Assembly: GCA_947626965.1 (NCBI GenBank)
Contig: CANQUH010000010.1
Location: 1 to 48,235, forward strand
Direction: 5' to 3'
DNA: 48,235 nt
DNA from: an uncultured Lachnospiraceae bacterium
Lineage (GTDB): Bacteria; Bacillota; Clostridia; Lachnospirales; Lachnospiraceae
The notes below the pieces were generated by a model, which saw only the letters and a list, made by a program, of their open reading frames with translations, was not told the origin of the DNA and searched no databases. Numbering within the stretch: the first letter of the stretch is position 1; every line of letters begins with the position of its first letter. Shown here in pieces: positions 35,496 to 43,161 of this stretch. Position numbers and translations under genes: made by a program.

Positions 35496-35984
35496 TCAAA
35501 AATTATCAAATGCTTTTAACTTCTCTTTGTAAATTTTTAACACCTGTATCGATATATCTTTCGATTCAACCGGAACATAGGAATCTTCATCTGAATCTTC
35601 GCCGCCCTCCTCTATCCTCATGATCATTACCATGCCGTCGTCATCCAGCAGCGGGAGCAGCACCGCATATTTTTCACCTTCGTACTCGACATAATCAAGA
35701 AACTCAAACAAAACCTCTTTCCCATTCTCATCCGTTAAAGTAATTATACTGTTCATCTCATCCTCCTCCGTCTGTTCCTGCTGTTCACACTCCAAAAAAT
35801 TCCCTGATTCCGTCCGGCTCTGCTTCTTCTGTTTAAAAAGATTCCCTGGTTCTATCGTTTCCTCTTCATAAATCTCATTAAACCTGCGGAACAATTTTTC
35901 TATCCGTTCTTTACGGGAAAGTTCTTTCTTCGGTTCCTCCATTACTTTTTTCAGATTCTGGATAAATACATTGTCTTTTACCAT
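35496..35984 (-). CDS. DUF1292 family protein
   Basis: A 162-residue protein whose C-terminal half fits DUF1292: SIITLTDENGKEVLFEFLDYVEYEGEKYAVLLPL, with an acidic loop and YVPVESKD followed by a final helix. The N-terminal half is a charged helical extension (LKKVMEEPKKELSRKERIEKL) not found in the short DUF1292 proteins. The start chosen (35984) has GGGGGGAGAACT before ATG; a longer frame to 36029 runs across this site. DUF1292 proteins are common in Firmicutes and have no known function. It sits between the large unknown protein and the acidic-tail protein, with a terminator upstream, so a promoter may lie in 35985-36150. Confidence 0.8.
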   Translation of the reverse strand: MVKDNVFIQNLKKVMEEPKKELSRKERIEKLFRRFNEIYEEETIEPGNLFKQKKQSRTESGNFLECEQQEQTEEDEMNSIITLTDENGKEVLFEFLDYVEYEGEKYAVLLPLLDDDGMVMIMRIEEGGEDSDEDSYVPVESKDISIQVLKIYKEKLKAFDNF

Positions 35985-36154
35985 AGTTCTCCCCCCTTTC
36001 AAGACCCGGGATACTGTTTTTAGTTCCAAATTCTATAAGCTGCTTCAGCACTCCCCATTATTTCCTGCCGGCAATTACGTCTCTTGTTGTGCATGTTCTG
36101 AAAGAGAGCGGCAGCCGGAGGCTTTCTGTGTCACAGAACAAAATTTCCTGTGAC

Positions 36155-36199
36155 ACAAAAAAGTCAGACTGAGGGAATGCCCATCCCACAGCCTGACTC
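36155..36199 (-). terminator. Terminator after the 743-residue protein gene
   Basis: On the minus strand GTCAGGCTGTGGG pairs with CCCTCAGTCTGAC (one bulge) and is followed by TTTTTTG. A second hairpin, TGTGTCACAG with CTGTGACACA, follows directly at 36157-36127, giving a double structure before the DUF1292 gene. Confidence 0.75.
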
Positions 36200-36214
36200 C
36201 AGACCTTTATAAAT

Positions 36215-38446
36215 TTAATTTTCCTTTTGCCTTTGTCTTTCATTTTCCTTATAAATCACACGCAGAATATCACATATATCTTCTGATATGCAAGTACCAA
36301 GCAGGAACTGAAGAAGGCAGTCAATTGGATAACCCATATATAATTCATCAAATCTGTATTCGCCCATCTGCTTGCTGATAAACCCTCTGAAATTCCGGAT
36401 AAATCTTTCCCGCTTTGTTCTCATAAGCTCTTTTCCGATTTCGATATACTTCAGAAACAGCAGAACCAGCAGAACACTGCGCTGTCTGTATTCACTTAAT
36501 TCCGCAAACTGCTGCGGACTTTCCGGAATCTTACTCTCTGTCAGCCAGTCAGACGACAGATTCCGCAGATCAAGTCCTGTCTCTCTGGCCTGCTTAATAT
36601 CAAGGCCGGAAACCATAAGGTAATCTTCCTCTCCGTACATATAACGCGAGAACAGCTTCTGGCCCGAACCATCTTCCCTTTCCCTCTCTTCCAAAATCTC
36701 CCTTCCTTCAACCTGATCGGTTCTCACGACCAGACTGTCCCCAACCACCTCAACCTGATCCTCGGAAACTGTGACGCGATTGCTGAGATTACTGATCTTC
36801 CTGACCACATCAGGCATGGGCTTCATCTGGGTGATCTTTTCTGTCCCCTCCAGCACATAGAATTTTTTTGTTTCTGTTCTTCCTTTGACTTTTACTTTTT
36901 TTCTCTCGGTCTTTATGATATTTACACCTATCCCATCAACATCCAGACCAGCCAGTACCGTTTTTTTAGAATAGCAGGGTCCTTCTATTCCCTTTTCTAT
37001 AATGGGAGCAAACTTAAAACCCTTATATTCAAAACACAGATCTTTCGGAATTGGCTCTCCCACCATTACATCCATCACAACAAAACCTGTATACGGCGAT
37101 TCTTCATAGTCCTCTCTTGTCCACTTTGGCTTTGTCCAGAGGCTGCTGTCCAGCTTTGTCTTCGGGGCGGCGTTTTCCGTGTTTTCTGCTTTTTTTACAG
37201 TACTTAATGTTGCCGTCCTGACGTTTTGAATGACCGGCCTGCCGTCTCTTTGCTCATTTCCTTTAAGAATTGTAAATTCAGCTCCCGCCTTCACAGCCTG
37301 TGTTCTCTGTCTGGGCAGCTTTGAATTATCCGGATCCGGGATGATATGCACGCACATCTGCACATAATCTTCCGGAGGCAGTTCCACCGGTTTTCCTACA
37401 CTATACTCGCAGTTTTCTCCTTTAAACTTTGTCCCGCCCTTAATCCAGACCGACTCTGTACTGTGTGAATTGTCATACCAGACTGTAACCGGGACTTTAA
37501 AATTCTCTCTGCACCATCTTTTTACTCCTGTAACCTCCTCCTGCGCCACTACCCTGAGAAAATCATCCATCTTATCCGAATACAGCTGCATTACCTCGTC
37601 AAATAACGCACTATACGCTTCTGCCCTGTTTCTGTTTAACGGCTTGACCGCCGCCTTATACCAGCTCATCACTTCCTGAAGCTGAGGATAATCCTCCGTC
37701 CGGAACGCTTCTCTCTCATCTTTCAGCTCAAATTCACTTTTTTCAGCTATGTACCGGGTTCCCTCCTGCTCCGGCACCTCCTCCGACACTTCGGCAGGAA
37801 CAGCGGAATCATAGCAGGCTTTCAGTCTGTATAAAATTTCGAGCGTGGAATCCATCTCATACTGCTCGTGAATCATCATGGCCATGTTCAGCAGAAACTC
37901 ATTCGTTCTGTAATTGGAAAGCTCATCTCTCTCAAAAACTCTCACCATAAACATCATGACGGTAAAAGCGTCCATGTCGCAGACCGGAGCAAGAAATTCC
38001 AGAAAGAAATCCTCTTTCAGATCCAGAAGATTATCCCGAATCATCTCCCAGGTATACTTCTGCTCCAGTTCCCTGCGTATATCATTATCATCGATTTTCC
38101 CAATCTGGTCCGTCAGACAATCCGTAAGATCTGACAGAACATCTTCGGATGATTTCGACAGCGGTCCCCCGCTCTCCTGCTCTTCAAATAATTTCAGTTT
38201 CCGGTCTTCTTCGCAGTTATAATGAAAATACTGACACAGAACATTGATCAAATATCTGTTTTTGGGAAAATTTTTCCACTTTTTCAGACAGTCGTTCAGC
38301 CTGCCAGTCATTCTGCCTTCCTCATAAATAATCTCGTCCATACTGATCATCTCACCGGAATCAAGCATTTTCTGTCTGAAATCTTCTTTCAGTTCCTTTG
38401 TTCTCCCGTCAATAACTTTTATGATTTCCGCACCTTCCAAGCCGTT
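36215..38446 (-). CDS. Large protein of unknown function next to the CRISPR array
   Basis: A 743-residue protein that I do not recognise. The N-terminal half is charged and helical. The middle has beta-rich segments such as VPVTVWYDNSHSTESVWIKG and FVVMDVMVGEPIPKD, and a basic stretch ERKKVKVKGRTETKKF. The C-terminal 130 residues are helical with a leucine-rich stretch RQRSVLLVLLFLKYIEIGKE. No nuclease, helicase or Cas signature was found. The frame can extend to a GTG at 38506, but the ATG at 38446 after GCGTGGAAAA is a reasonable start. It lies immediately downstream of the minus-strand CRISPR array and heads the cluster that includes the PP2C and kinase genes. Confidence 0.75.
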   Translation of the reverse strand, partial: NGLEGAEIIKVIDGRTKELKEDFRQKMLDSGEMISMDEIIYEEGRMTGRLNDCLKKWKNFPKNRYLINVLCQYFHYNCEEDRKLKLFEEQESGGPLSKSSEDVLSDLTDCLTDQIGKIDDNDIRRELEQKYTWEMIRDNLLDLKEDFFLEFLAPVCDMDAFTVMMFMVRVFERDELSNYRTNEFLLNMAMMIHEQYEMDSTLEILYRLKACYDSAVPAEVSEEVPEQEGTRYIAEKSEFELKDEREAFRTEDYPQLQEVMSWYKAAVKPLNRNRAEAYSALFDEVMQLYSDKMDDFLRVVAQEEVTGVKRWCRENFKVPVTVWYDNSHSTESVWIKGGTKFKGENCEYSVGKPVELPPEDYVQMCVHIIPDPDNSKLPRQRTQAVKAGAEFTILKGNEQRDGRPVIQNVRTATLSTVKKAENTENAAPKTKLDSSLWTKPKWTREDYEESPYTGFVVMDVMVGEPIPKDLCFEYKGFKFAPIIEKGIEGPCYSKKTVLAGLDVDGIGVNIIKTERKKVKVKGRTETKKFYVLEGTEKITQMKPMPDVVRKISNLSNRVTVSEDQVEVVGDSLVVRTDQVEGREILEEREREDGSGQKLFSRYMYGEEDYLMVSGLDIKQARETGLDLRNLSSDWLTESKIPESPQQFAELSEYRQRSVLLVLLFLKYIEIGKELMRTKRERFIRNFRGFISKQMGEYRFDELYMGYPIDCLLQFLLGTCISEDICDILRVIYKENERQRQKEN

Positions 38447-38551
38447 CATTTTTCCACGCTCTCTTTCTTCAGATTTCTTATGGCATAGTATACATCCCCT
38501 ATCCACTCATAAGCAACCAATAAATTGGTCCTTTTTGCCATAAAACAACTC

Positions 38552-38593
38552 AAAAAAGAATCGCTGTAGTCCCCCTCTTAAAGGACTGCAGCG
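38552..38593 (-). terminator. Terminator between the CRISPR array and the downstream gene
   Basis: The minus strand reads CGCTGCAGTCC, a loop, GGGGACTACAGCG, then ATTCTTTTTTG. The strong stem and T-run lie about 55 bp past the last repeat and would end array transcripts before the 743-residue gene. Confidence 0.75.
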
Positions 38594-38648
38594 GTTCAGA
38601 AGATGAACTGTCCCTGTAATATCACCTTATTTTCCAAAAAACCTACTT

Positions 38649-38907
38649 ACAAAATGCCCTGGCTTGGGCTTTTTCATTTCTACTTCGTCACCTACAGTTA
38701 TCGCGCCAAGAGTGGTGATGTGTGTCAATGCCCTATCTCGGGCTTTTCTCATTTCTACCTCGATGGGCATGGTAGCGTATGGTGTAGCCGGTAGAAGTGT
38801 CAATGCCCTATCTCGGGCTTTTCTCATTTCTACGAGGAAAAAAAACATGCTAGTGAATAGCAGTATCGCTGTGTCAATGCCCTATCTCGGGCTTTTCTCA
38901 TTTCTAC
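38649..38907 (-). CRISPR. Short orphan CRISPR array, four repeats and three spacers
   Basis: Three identical 37-nt repeats (38722-38758, 38797-38833, 38871-38907) and one degenerate repeat (38649-38683) alternate with unrelated spacers of 37-38 nt. On the minus strand each repeat starts GTAGAAATGAG, contains the hairpin GCCCGAGATAGGGC and ends ATTGACAC, close to the ATTGAAAC-type end that becomes the crRNA 5' handle in Cas6-processed type I and III systems. The degenerate repeat at the low-coordinate end marks the leader-distal side, so transcription is on the minus strand, which agrees with the promoter at 39035-39063. No cas gene is visible in the window. Confidence 0.88.
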
Positions 38908-38989
38908 AGTACCCCTCAGAAAACCCTGTATTTATGCGGCTTTCAGAGGCCATTTTTGTAAGTAATTCACAGAATATTCTGAAAACAGG

Positions 38990-39170
38990 CTTTTTCGGCC
39001 TGTTTTTTGGGCTCCGCACTTTTCTATTAAACTTATCATACTCCAGTTGCCACTTTTTGTCAAACACTTTTTAGGTTTTATTTTCCTGCTATTGCCTGCT
39101 GGCTGTCAGGAATACAGGCAAATTATCCTGTCAAACTAAAAATTCGACGTTTTCTCTCGAACAGAATATA
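38990..39170 (-). repeat. Promoter-bearing repeat, copy 1 (CRISPR leader)
   Basis: About 180 bp between the CRISPR array and the YbjN-like gene. Its left half (GGCCTGTTTTTTGGGCT with CACTTTTTGTCAA) matches copy 2 at 45973-46050. Its whole length matches copy 3 at 47786-47965, including AATTATCCTG and the TTTTATTT block. It includes a hairpin AACAGGC-CGAAAAA-GCCTGTT that resembles a terminator on the plus strand. Its position makes it the presumed CRISPR leader. Confidence 0.8.
39035..39063 (-). promoter_or_regulatory. Consensus promoter reading into the CRISPR array
   Basis: On the minus strand TTGACA (39063-39058), a 17-bp spacer and TATGAT (39040-39035). The predicted start is about 120 bp before the first repeat. 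Confidence 0.8.
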
Positions 39171-39219
39171 CAAGAACTCTGTCCATAAAAATACGGAACT
39201 CATTCGGCGCTGAAGATTT

Positions 39220-39810
39220 TTAATAAAACATGCCCATGCGTTCCGCCAGACGGGCAAGCATCTCTTTCATATCTTCATCTTCCGCATCCTTGTCAAGTTC
39301 AGAAAACAGACTTCTCAGTTCTTCTTCCAGAGCTTTCTCACATTTCGCAATAGCGTCCTTTGCAGAATAGCCGTCAAAAATGATATCAACAATACCCTGT
39401 GCATAGCGCTCGTACATCGCTCCAATGCAGCAGATGCTGTTCTTTATCACTTTGGCAGACGGAAGCGCTCCATCGCAGTCCACAAAGCTCTTGTATCGGA
39501 TTTCGCCATCGCAGAAATCAAACTCAAAGGAGCCGTTCTTCAGACCGTAGTTAGCACGGCAGAGGAATTCAGCCATCCGTGCCATCATCTCAGCATCATC
39601 TCGATCAGCACCAATCGGGCAGATTCCATAGAACACAATTTCATCATCCTTTACAACCACCAGATACTTGATCTCCTGAATTCTGCTTTTGATACTCAGT
39701 CCAAAACCGAAGATTCCGCAATTCTCATCGAAGGAATAATTCCAGTTACCCACATCCAGAAACTGCTTAACAACTGCTGCGATCTCATCAGAATAAGTAA
39801 ACTTCTTCAT
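39220..39810 (-). CDS. YbjN-like domain protein
   Basis: A 196-residue protein resembling the YbjN fold (type III secretion chaperone-like). The pattern is a first amphipathic helix, strands around IKYLVVVKDDEIVFYGICPI, a helix MMARMAEFLCRANYGLKNG, strands FEFDFCDGEIRYKSFVDC and a long C-terminal helix region. It ends with a charged helical tail, DKDAEDEDMKEMLARLAERMG. YbjN-type proteins often act as adaptors or chaperones. The start has AAAAGGAGAATTCAGCC before ATG. Seven of its cysteines lie scattered and do not form a metal motif. It precedes the CRISPR leader and follows the LRR gene; whether it belongs to the same system is not shown. Confidence 0.65.
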   Translation of the reverse strand: MKKFTYSDEIAAVVKQFLDVGNWNYSFDENCGIFGFGLSIKSRIQEIKYLVVVKDDEIVFYGICPIGADRDDAEMMARMAEFLCRANYGLKNGSFEFDFCDGEIRYKSFVDCDGALPSAKVIKNSICCIGAMYERYAQGIVDIIFDGYSAKDAIAKCEKALEEELRSLFSELDKDAEDEDMKEMLARLAERMGMFY

Positions 39811-39971
39811 GGCTGAATTCTCCTTTTGCTTTATTTGTTATTTCTCATTTTATGTTTTCCGTGTAACTATCAGTGCTGCGATCCCAGAAGTTTTCGGCCG
39901 CACAGTGGTCGCTGTTATCGAACTTTACGCCCCGATAATCAGGCGTTTATGGAGATTAACTTATGATGTTT

Positions 39972-41303
39972 TCAAAAATGTTTCCCCTTTTCCTCAAGAG
40001 ATTCTATCGCTATCTGCGGATGTTTCTGTTTCCAGTAATCCAGAAACTCCAGTTCCAGAGGGCCCCCGAACATGTTTCGGTCACTGGAGCAGAACCACTC
40101 TTCCTGCGTACCTTCATCCGTCATCCTCAGTTTTCCTTCTTCAGCCAGCATTTTTCCATCTGACTCTGGAAAAGCCCTCACAAAATCTTTCTTCCCCTGA
40201 CAGGAAAAAGAAGCATTCCAGACATTAATCTCTCCGTTCTCCAGTACCGGATACATCAGATACTCACAGACCTGATTTGTATCTACAACAATAAATGACT
40301 TTATACAGATAAGTTTTTCCTCTTTCCAGCTGACACAGAGCAGGACTTTTTTCGCCTGAATTCTTCTATAGAGACTCTCTCCTGCAGCAACATGATTTCT
40401 CCCGTACACCAGGCTGACTGTTCCATCTTTATGATGTACTTCCTTCTTCCTCATCACTTTCAATTCCCTGAATGTACCATAACTTTTTCCGCCCGTCATA
40501 TTCACCCTGTACAGATCCGGTATGGAACACGGTTTTTCCTCGTTTTTCCCTTTCTTTATGTCACAGGCAGGCATAATCCCGGTTCTGATGAACCCCGTTG
40601 TTTTTTCCATGCTCTGCGGGAATTCAACAACTTTAATATCGCTGTCGGCAAAAGCATACGGACTGATCTTTCTGACACTCTCCGGAATCACCAGTTCCTC
40701 TATCTTCGATCCGGAAAACACAAGTTCTTTGATTGTTGTCAGAGTCTCTGGAAGCGTAACCGAACGGTTTCCCAGATTGGCAAGCGAAAATTCATAAAGC
40801 GTATGTATTCCTTCCGGAATTACCAGATTGTATTCCTGCGAAAAACAGATGTAAAGAACTCCCTCCTCGCAGTAAAAATCCCCCCATTGCTTTGCCGCCC
40901 ACGGTGTATTTTTGAAGGTCTCCAGCCCAAAATACACAGTCTCTCTGGCGCTGCCTGGATTTTCGTCATAAATATACCGGAATATGTTCTTCTTCGACTG
41001 CACTTCCTCCAAAGAACAGCAGTCCCGGAACGCATACGCATGAATCCACTCCAGAGAATCCGGCAGATACACCTTCTTCAAAGCACGGCATCCTTCAAAT
41101 GCCTTCGCTCCAATCTCCGTTATGCCCTCAGAGACATAAAGTTCCCGAATCTGTTCTTTTTTCTCCTGCCACGGAGGAACCGGATTTTTCCCGCAGGAAA
41201 AATCCGGTATACTTCCAGATCCATAAATCGTCAGACATCCAGTTTCATCAAGATTCCAGTCCAGCAGACAATCCTTACCTAATCCAGTCGTATTTTCTCT
41301 CAT
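39972..41303 (-). CDS. BspA-type leucine-rich repeat (LRR_5) protein
   Basis: A 443-residue protein. The N-terminal cap LDWNLDETGCLTIYGSGSIP and PWQEKKEQIRELYVSEG are the classic entry to LRR_5/BspA proteins, followed by repeats such as ITEIGAKAFEGCRALKKVYL, LEWIHAYAFRDCCSLEEV, VTLPETLTTIKELVFSGS and LVIPESVRKISPYAFADS. There is no signal peptide or wall anchor, so unlike many BspA proteins it is probably cytoplasmic and a protein-interaction platform. The C-terminal 190 residues form a separate unknown domain. A consensus-like promoter lies at 41521-41549. Confidence 0.85.
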   Translation of the reverse strand: MRENTTGLGKDCLLDWNLDETGCLTIYGSGSIPDFSCGKNPVPPWQEKKEQIRELYVSEGITEIGAKAFEGCRALKKVYLPDSLEWIHAYAFRDCCSLEEVQSKKNIFRYIYDENPGSARETVYFGLETFKNTPWAAKQWGDFYCEEGVLYICFSQEYNLVIPEGIHTLYEFSLANLGNRSVTLPETLTTIKELVFSGSKIEELVIPESVRKISPYAFADSDIKVVEFPQSMEKTTGFIRTGIMPACDIKKGKNEEKPCSIPDLYRVNMTGGKSYGTFRELKVMRKKEVHHKDGTVSLVYGRNHVAAGESLYRRIQAKKVLLCVSWKEEKLICIKSFIVVDTNQVCEYLMYPVLENGEINVWNASFSCQGKKDFVRAFPESDGKMLAEEGKLRMTDEGTQEEWFCSSDRNMFGGPLELEFLDYWKQKHPQIAIESLEEKGKHF

Positions 41304-41520
41304 CTATAATCCTCCGTTATAATGAAAAGCAGATTTCCAATTCCCATCTTCCCCATCTGTTCACCTGGCTCCGTTCCTGCCCCATTTCTCTGATTTCCCT
41401 GAAACGCGGCGTATTTACCGGGATTCCCCTCCTCCTTTCTTTTGGGAATTATCCGTCCGCCATGGCAGAGGCCCTTCTGTACGCAGGGCGCATCTGTCAT
41501 AACGGTATCTCACCAGACAG

Positions 41521-41549
41521 ATTATTCAGTTGTCAAAGAACGCTGTCAA
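41521..41549 (-). promoter_or_regulatory. Promoter for the LRR protein gene
   Basis: On the minus strand TTGACA (41549-41544), a 17-bp spacer and AATAAT (41526-41521), leaving a 5' untranslated leader of about 210 nt. Confidence 0.6.
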
Positions 41550-41657
41550 CAAAATGGATTCTATCCGATGACGCTACTTTATTTTTTCCTCGTTCTGTCT
41601 CCATGCGCAAGAATCTCATAAAAATTTAAAACAACCATGGCACGCAGTTTGAGTTTC

Positions 41658-41668
41658 GGAAAGTTTCC
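41658..41668. promoter_or_regulatory. GGAAAGTTTCC site 1 (possible operator)
   Basis: An 11-bp near-palindrome located 36 bp upstream of the TTGATA promoter. The identical sequence occurs at 42587-42597 before the JAB gene. Confidence 0.4.
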
Positions 41669-41703
41669 GGAAAACAACTTTCATAATCATAAAGTTATCC
41701 GCA

Positions 41704-41733
41704 TTGATAAAAGTAAATCCGCTATGTTACGAT
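41704..41733 (+). promoter_or_regulatory. Candidate promoter, small peptide locus (distal)
   Basis: TTGATA (41704-41709), an 18-bp spacer and TACGAT (41728-41733). It is upstream of a possible 19-codon leader and the two 24-codon ORFs. Confidence 0.5.
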
Positions 41734-41818
41734 AAATACATCAAGGGGCACAAATGTTAAGAAAGATAGAAGTTTCAGGTTTCAGGTTTCAACTTTCAGA
41801 ATTACAGAATTAATCGAA

Positions 41819-41847
41819 TCGACGGAAAAAAATCCGTATGGTATAGT
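41819..41847 (+). promoter_or_regulatory. Candidate promoter, small peptide locus (proximal)
   Basis: TCGACG (41819-41824), a 17-bp spacer and TATAGT (41842-41847), 58 bp before the first peptide start codon. The -35 is imperfect. Confidence 0.5.
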
Positions 41848-41904
41848 AAACACGCTTAACAAAAACCCTTATCTCTTTCACATATGCAGAGGGGAGGTGA
41901 AATC

Positions 41905-41979
41905 ATGGCAAGCAGTATATTCATCCTTGCTGCCGCAAACTTTGCGGTATCCTGCGCAAGACTGGTTTTCAGATTCTAA
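41905..41979 (+). CDS. 24-residue hydrophobic peptide, copy 1
   Basis: A short ORF starting MASSIFILAAAN and ending ARLVFRF. It is preceded by a near-perfect ribosome binding site, GAGGGGAGGTGAAATC. The peptide has a hydrophobic core of about 14 residues and a single Cys followed by two arginines near the C-terminus, so a small membrane peptide is likely. A near-identical copy follows 136 bp later, and protein-level conservation between copies favours a real gene. Possible roles include a type I toxin-like peptide, a membrane-protein regulator or a signal; none is demonstrated. Confidence 0.65.
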   Translation: MASSIFILAAANFAVSCARLVFRF

Positions 41980-42040
41980 CGGACCAGCTGTTACCCATTA
42001 TCTTAATTTTTTCTCATATGCAGAAGGGAGGTGAAAAATC

Positions 42041-42115
42041 ATGGCAAGCAGCATATTTATCCTTGCTGCCGCGAACTTTGCGGTATCCTGCGCAAGACTG
42101 GTTTTCAGAATCTAA
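42041..42115 (+). CDS. 24-residue hydrophobic peptide, copy 2
   Basis: Tandem duplicate of the preceding ORF, ending ARLVFRI instead of ARLVFRF. Its site GAAGGGAGGTGAAAAATC is equally strong. Among the nucleotide differences inside the ORF, three are silent third-position changes (AGT/AGC, TTC/TTT, GCA/GCG) and one changes Phe to Ile. This pattern suggests selection on the peptide. The upstream CATATGCAGA and the downstream GGACCAGC are also duplicated. Confidence 0.65.
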   Translation: MASSIFILAAANFAVSCARLVFRI

Positions 42116-42173
42116 TGGACCAGCATACAGAAACAACCGAATAACAAATAATATAAAACAAAGGAGAATTTTT

Positions 42174-42380
42174 ATGAAAAAAAACATAATTACTGAAAAC
42201 AATGCCTCAATTGATCTTATTTGTCCTGAATTTCCGATGCGCTACGGATATACGTGCAACGACTGCCGTTACATGTCCCGTACTGATTCAAATAGGTATG
42301 GTGAGTACTTCTGCGGATATTTCCGAAAATACATGGATCCCGGCAGCAATGTCTGTTCCCATCGGGATATCAGATACTAA
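42174..42380 (+). CDS. Small Cys-rich, probably zinc-binding protein
   Basis: A 68-residue protein with a good AAAGGAGAATTTTT site. The core TCNDCRYMSRTDSNRYGEYF followed by CGYF and later VCSHRD holds a C-x2-C pair and two further Cys plus a His, a layout suited to one zinc ion. Similar short Cys proteins of unknown role are common in Lachnospiraceae. It follows the two peptide ORFs in the same direction and is closed by a strong terminator, so the three probably form one transcript. Confidence 0.72.
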   Translation: MKKNIITENNASIDLICPEFPMRYGYTCNDCRYMSRTDSNRYGEYFCGYFRKYMDPGSNVCSHRDIRY

Positions 42381-42425
42381 GGAATATTCTCTGGCTCTTT
42401 AAATCCTGTTTCTCCCGTAAATCTG

Positions 42426-42491
42426 TGTTCCCCGGTTTGTCATCCTCATCGTTAACCCGATGCTGCGCTCTGACAAACCGGGGACATTTTT
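42426..42491 (+). terminator. Terminator of the small peptide/Cys-rich operon
   Basis: TGTTCCCCGGTTTGTCA pairs with TGACAAACCGGGGACA, an unusually long stem around a 27-nt loop region, followed by TTTTTG. Confidence 0.85.
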
Positions 42492-42586
42492 GTAATTCAT
42501 AACTTTCACTCTGCCCGAACCGGATCCTCTTCTTCATTTCTATGAACAATGAACCTCACAGCCATCCTTCTTGAGCGTGTGAAAAA

Positions 42587-42597
42587 GGAAAGTTTCC
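42587..42597. promoter_or_regulatory. GGAAAGTTTCC site 2 (possible operator)
   Basis: Exact copy of the 11-bp sequence at 41658-41668, here 37 bp before the JAB peptidase start codon. Confidence 0.4.
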
Positions 42598-42633
42598 AAA
42601 AAATATCAGATGTTGAGAAAGTGAGAAAGATAT

Positions 42634-43041
42634 ATGAATAGAAAAATACGAATCAGACAGGAACTTTACAGAAGAATATGCAGAGTCTTTCATTACAGTA
42701 CTTTTGAAAAAGGGGGACTACTTGGAATTCATGACCATGAAATTGTTTCCTGTTATCTGGATCGAAAAGGATCGAAAGGTATTGATTTTTACAAACCAGA
42801 TCCATGGTTTCTGAGGGAAAACATTGGAATCATACAGCAAAACTGCGACGAATTTTCTTTTATTCACAGCCATCCGGAAGACTGGCCTTTATCTTATTCG
42901 GATATTTCATATATTCGGAAATTTCTGGAACTGAATCATAAGGAAACAGGCTATACTGCATTGTTAAAAGGAGAAGAACTGGAAATTTATCAGATAGGGC
43001 CGGCCAGGGAGATCGTTAAAAATGAACTGATAATATTTTAA
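42634..43041 (+). CDS. JAMM/JAB-family metallopeptidase
   Basis: A 135-residue single-domain JAB/MPN protease. The complete JAMM signature is present: Glu25 in STFEKGGLLG, His78 and His80 in FIHSHPEDWP, and Ser87-x-x-Asp90 in LSYSDI. Bacterial JAB enzymes remove ubiquitin-like tags or process C-terminal tails and are recurrent parts of conflict systems. No E1, E2 or clear ubiquitin-like gene is nearby. It is 121 bp before the Rossmann/RyR-like gene on the same strand, making that protein or the small peptides possible partners. The ATG at 42634 has a weak GAGAAAG site. Confidence 0.87.
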   Translation: MNRKIRIRQELYRRICRVFHYSTFEKGGLLGIHDHEIVSCYLDRKGSKGIDFYKPDPWFLRENIGIIQQNCDEFSFIHSHPEDWPLSYSDISYIRKFLELNHKETGYTALLKGEELEIYQIGPAREIVKNELIIF

Positions 43042-43161
43042 ATTTCCAATGATTAAAAATTATTGTTTCCTTTTTTGAATCTCAGATGTATAATAGTCGA
43101 GGAACCTCAACACTTTAACAATCTATTTTTAAACACACTATCCTCGGAAAGGAACTATTTT

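Larger units (their letters stand above)
41304..41904. other. Long regulatory intergenic region
   Basis: About 600 bp between the LRR gene (minus) and the small peptide genes (plus). It holds a minus-strand promoter, two plus-strand promoter candidates, the palindrome-like GGAAAGTTTCC, an inverted repeat GAAAGTT-TCCGGAAAAC-AACTTTC at 41660-41682, and direct TTTCAGG repeats at 41774-41788. A 19-codon frame (41754-41813, MLRKIEVSGF...) preceded by AAGGGG could be a leader peptide, but support is weak. Confidence 0.5.

Noticed and set aside
31427..36029. Classical TerY-P triad
   Set aside because: PP2C and kinase are present, but no vWA (TerY-like) domain was found in any neighbouring protein.
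36215..38446. A Cas effector next to the array
   Set aside because: No HEPN R-x4-6-H pair, RuvC, HNH, HD or GGDD pattern could be identified in the 743-residue protein.
38664..39074. Open frames running through the CRISPR array
   Set aside because: Repeats and spacers of 74-75 bp total keep frames open by chance; the repeat structure explains the sequence.
41300..41500. A 66-residue minus-strand frame before the LRR gene
   Set aside because: There is no good ribosome binding site and composition is unlike neighbours; it is probably part of the LRR mRNA leader.
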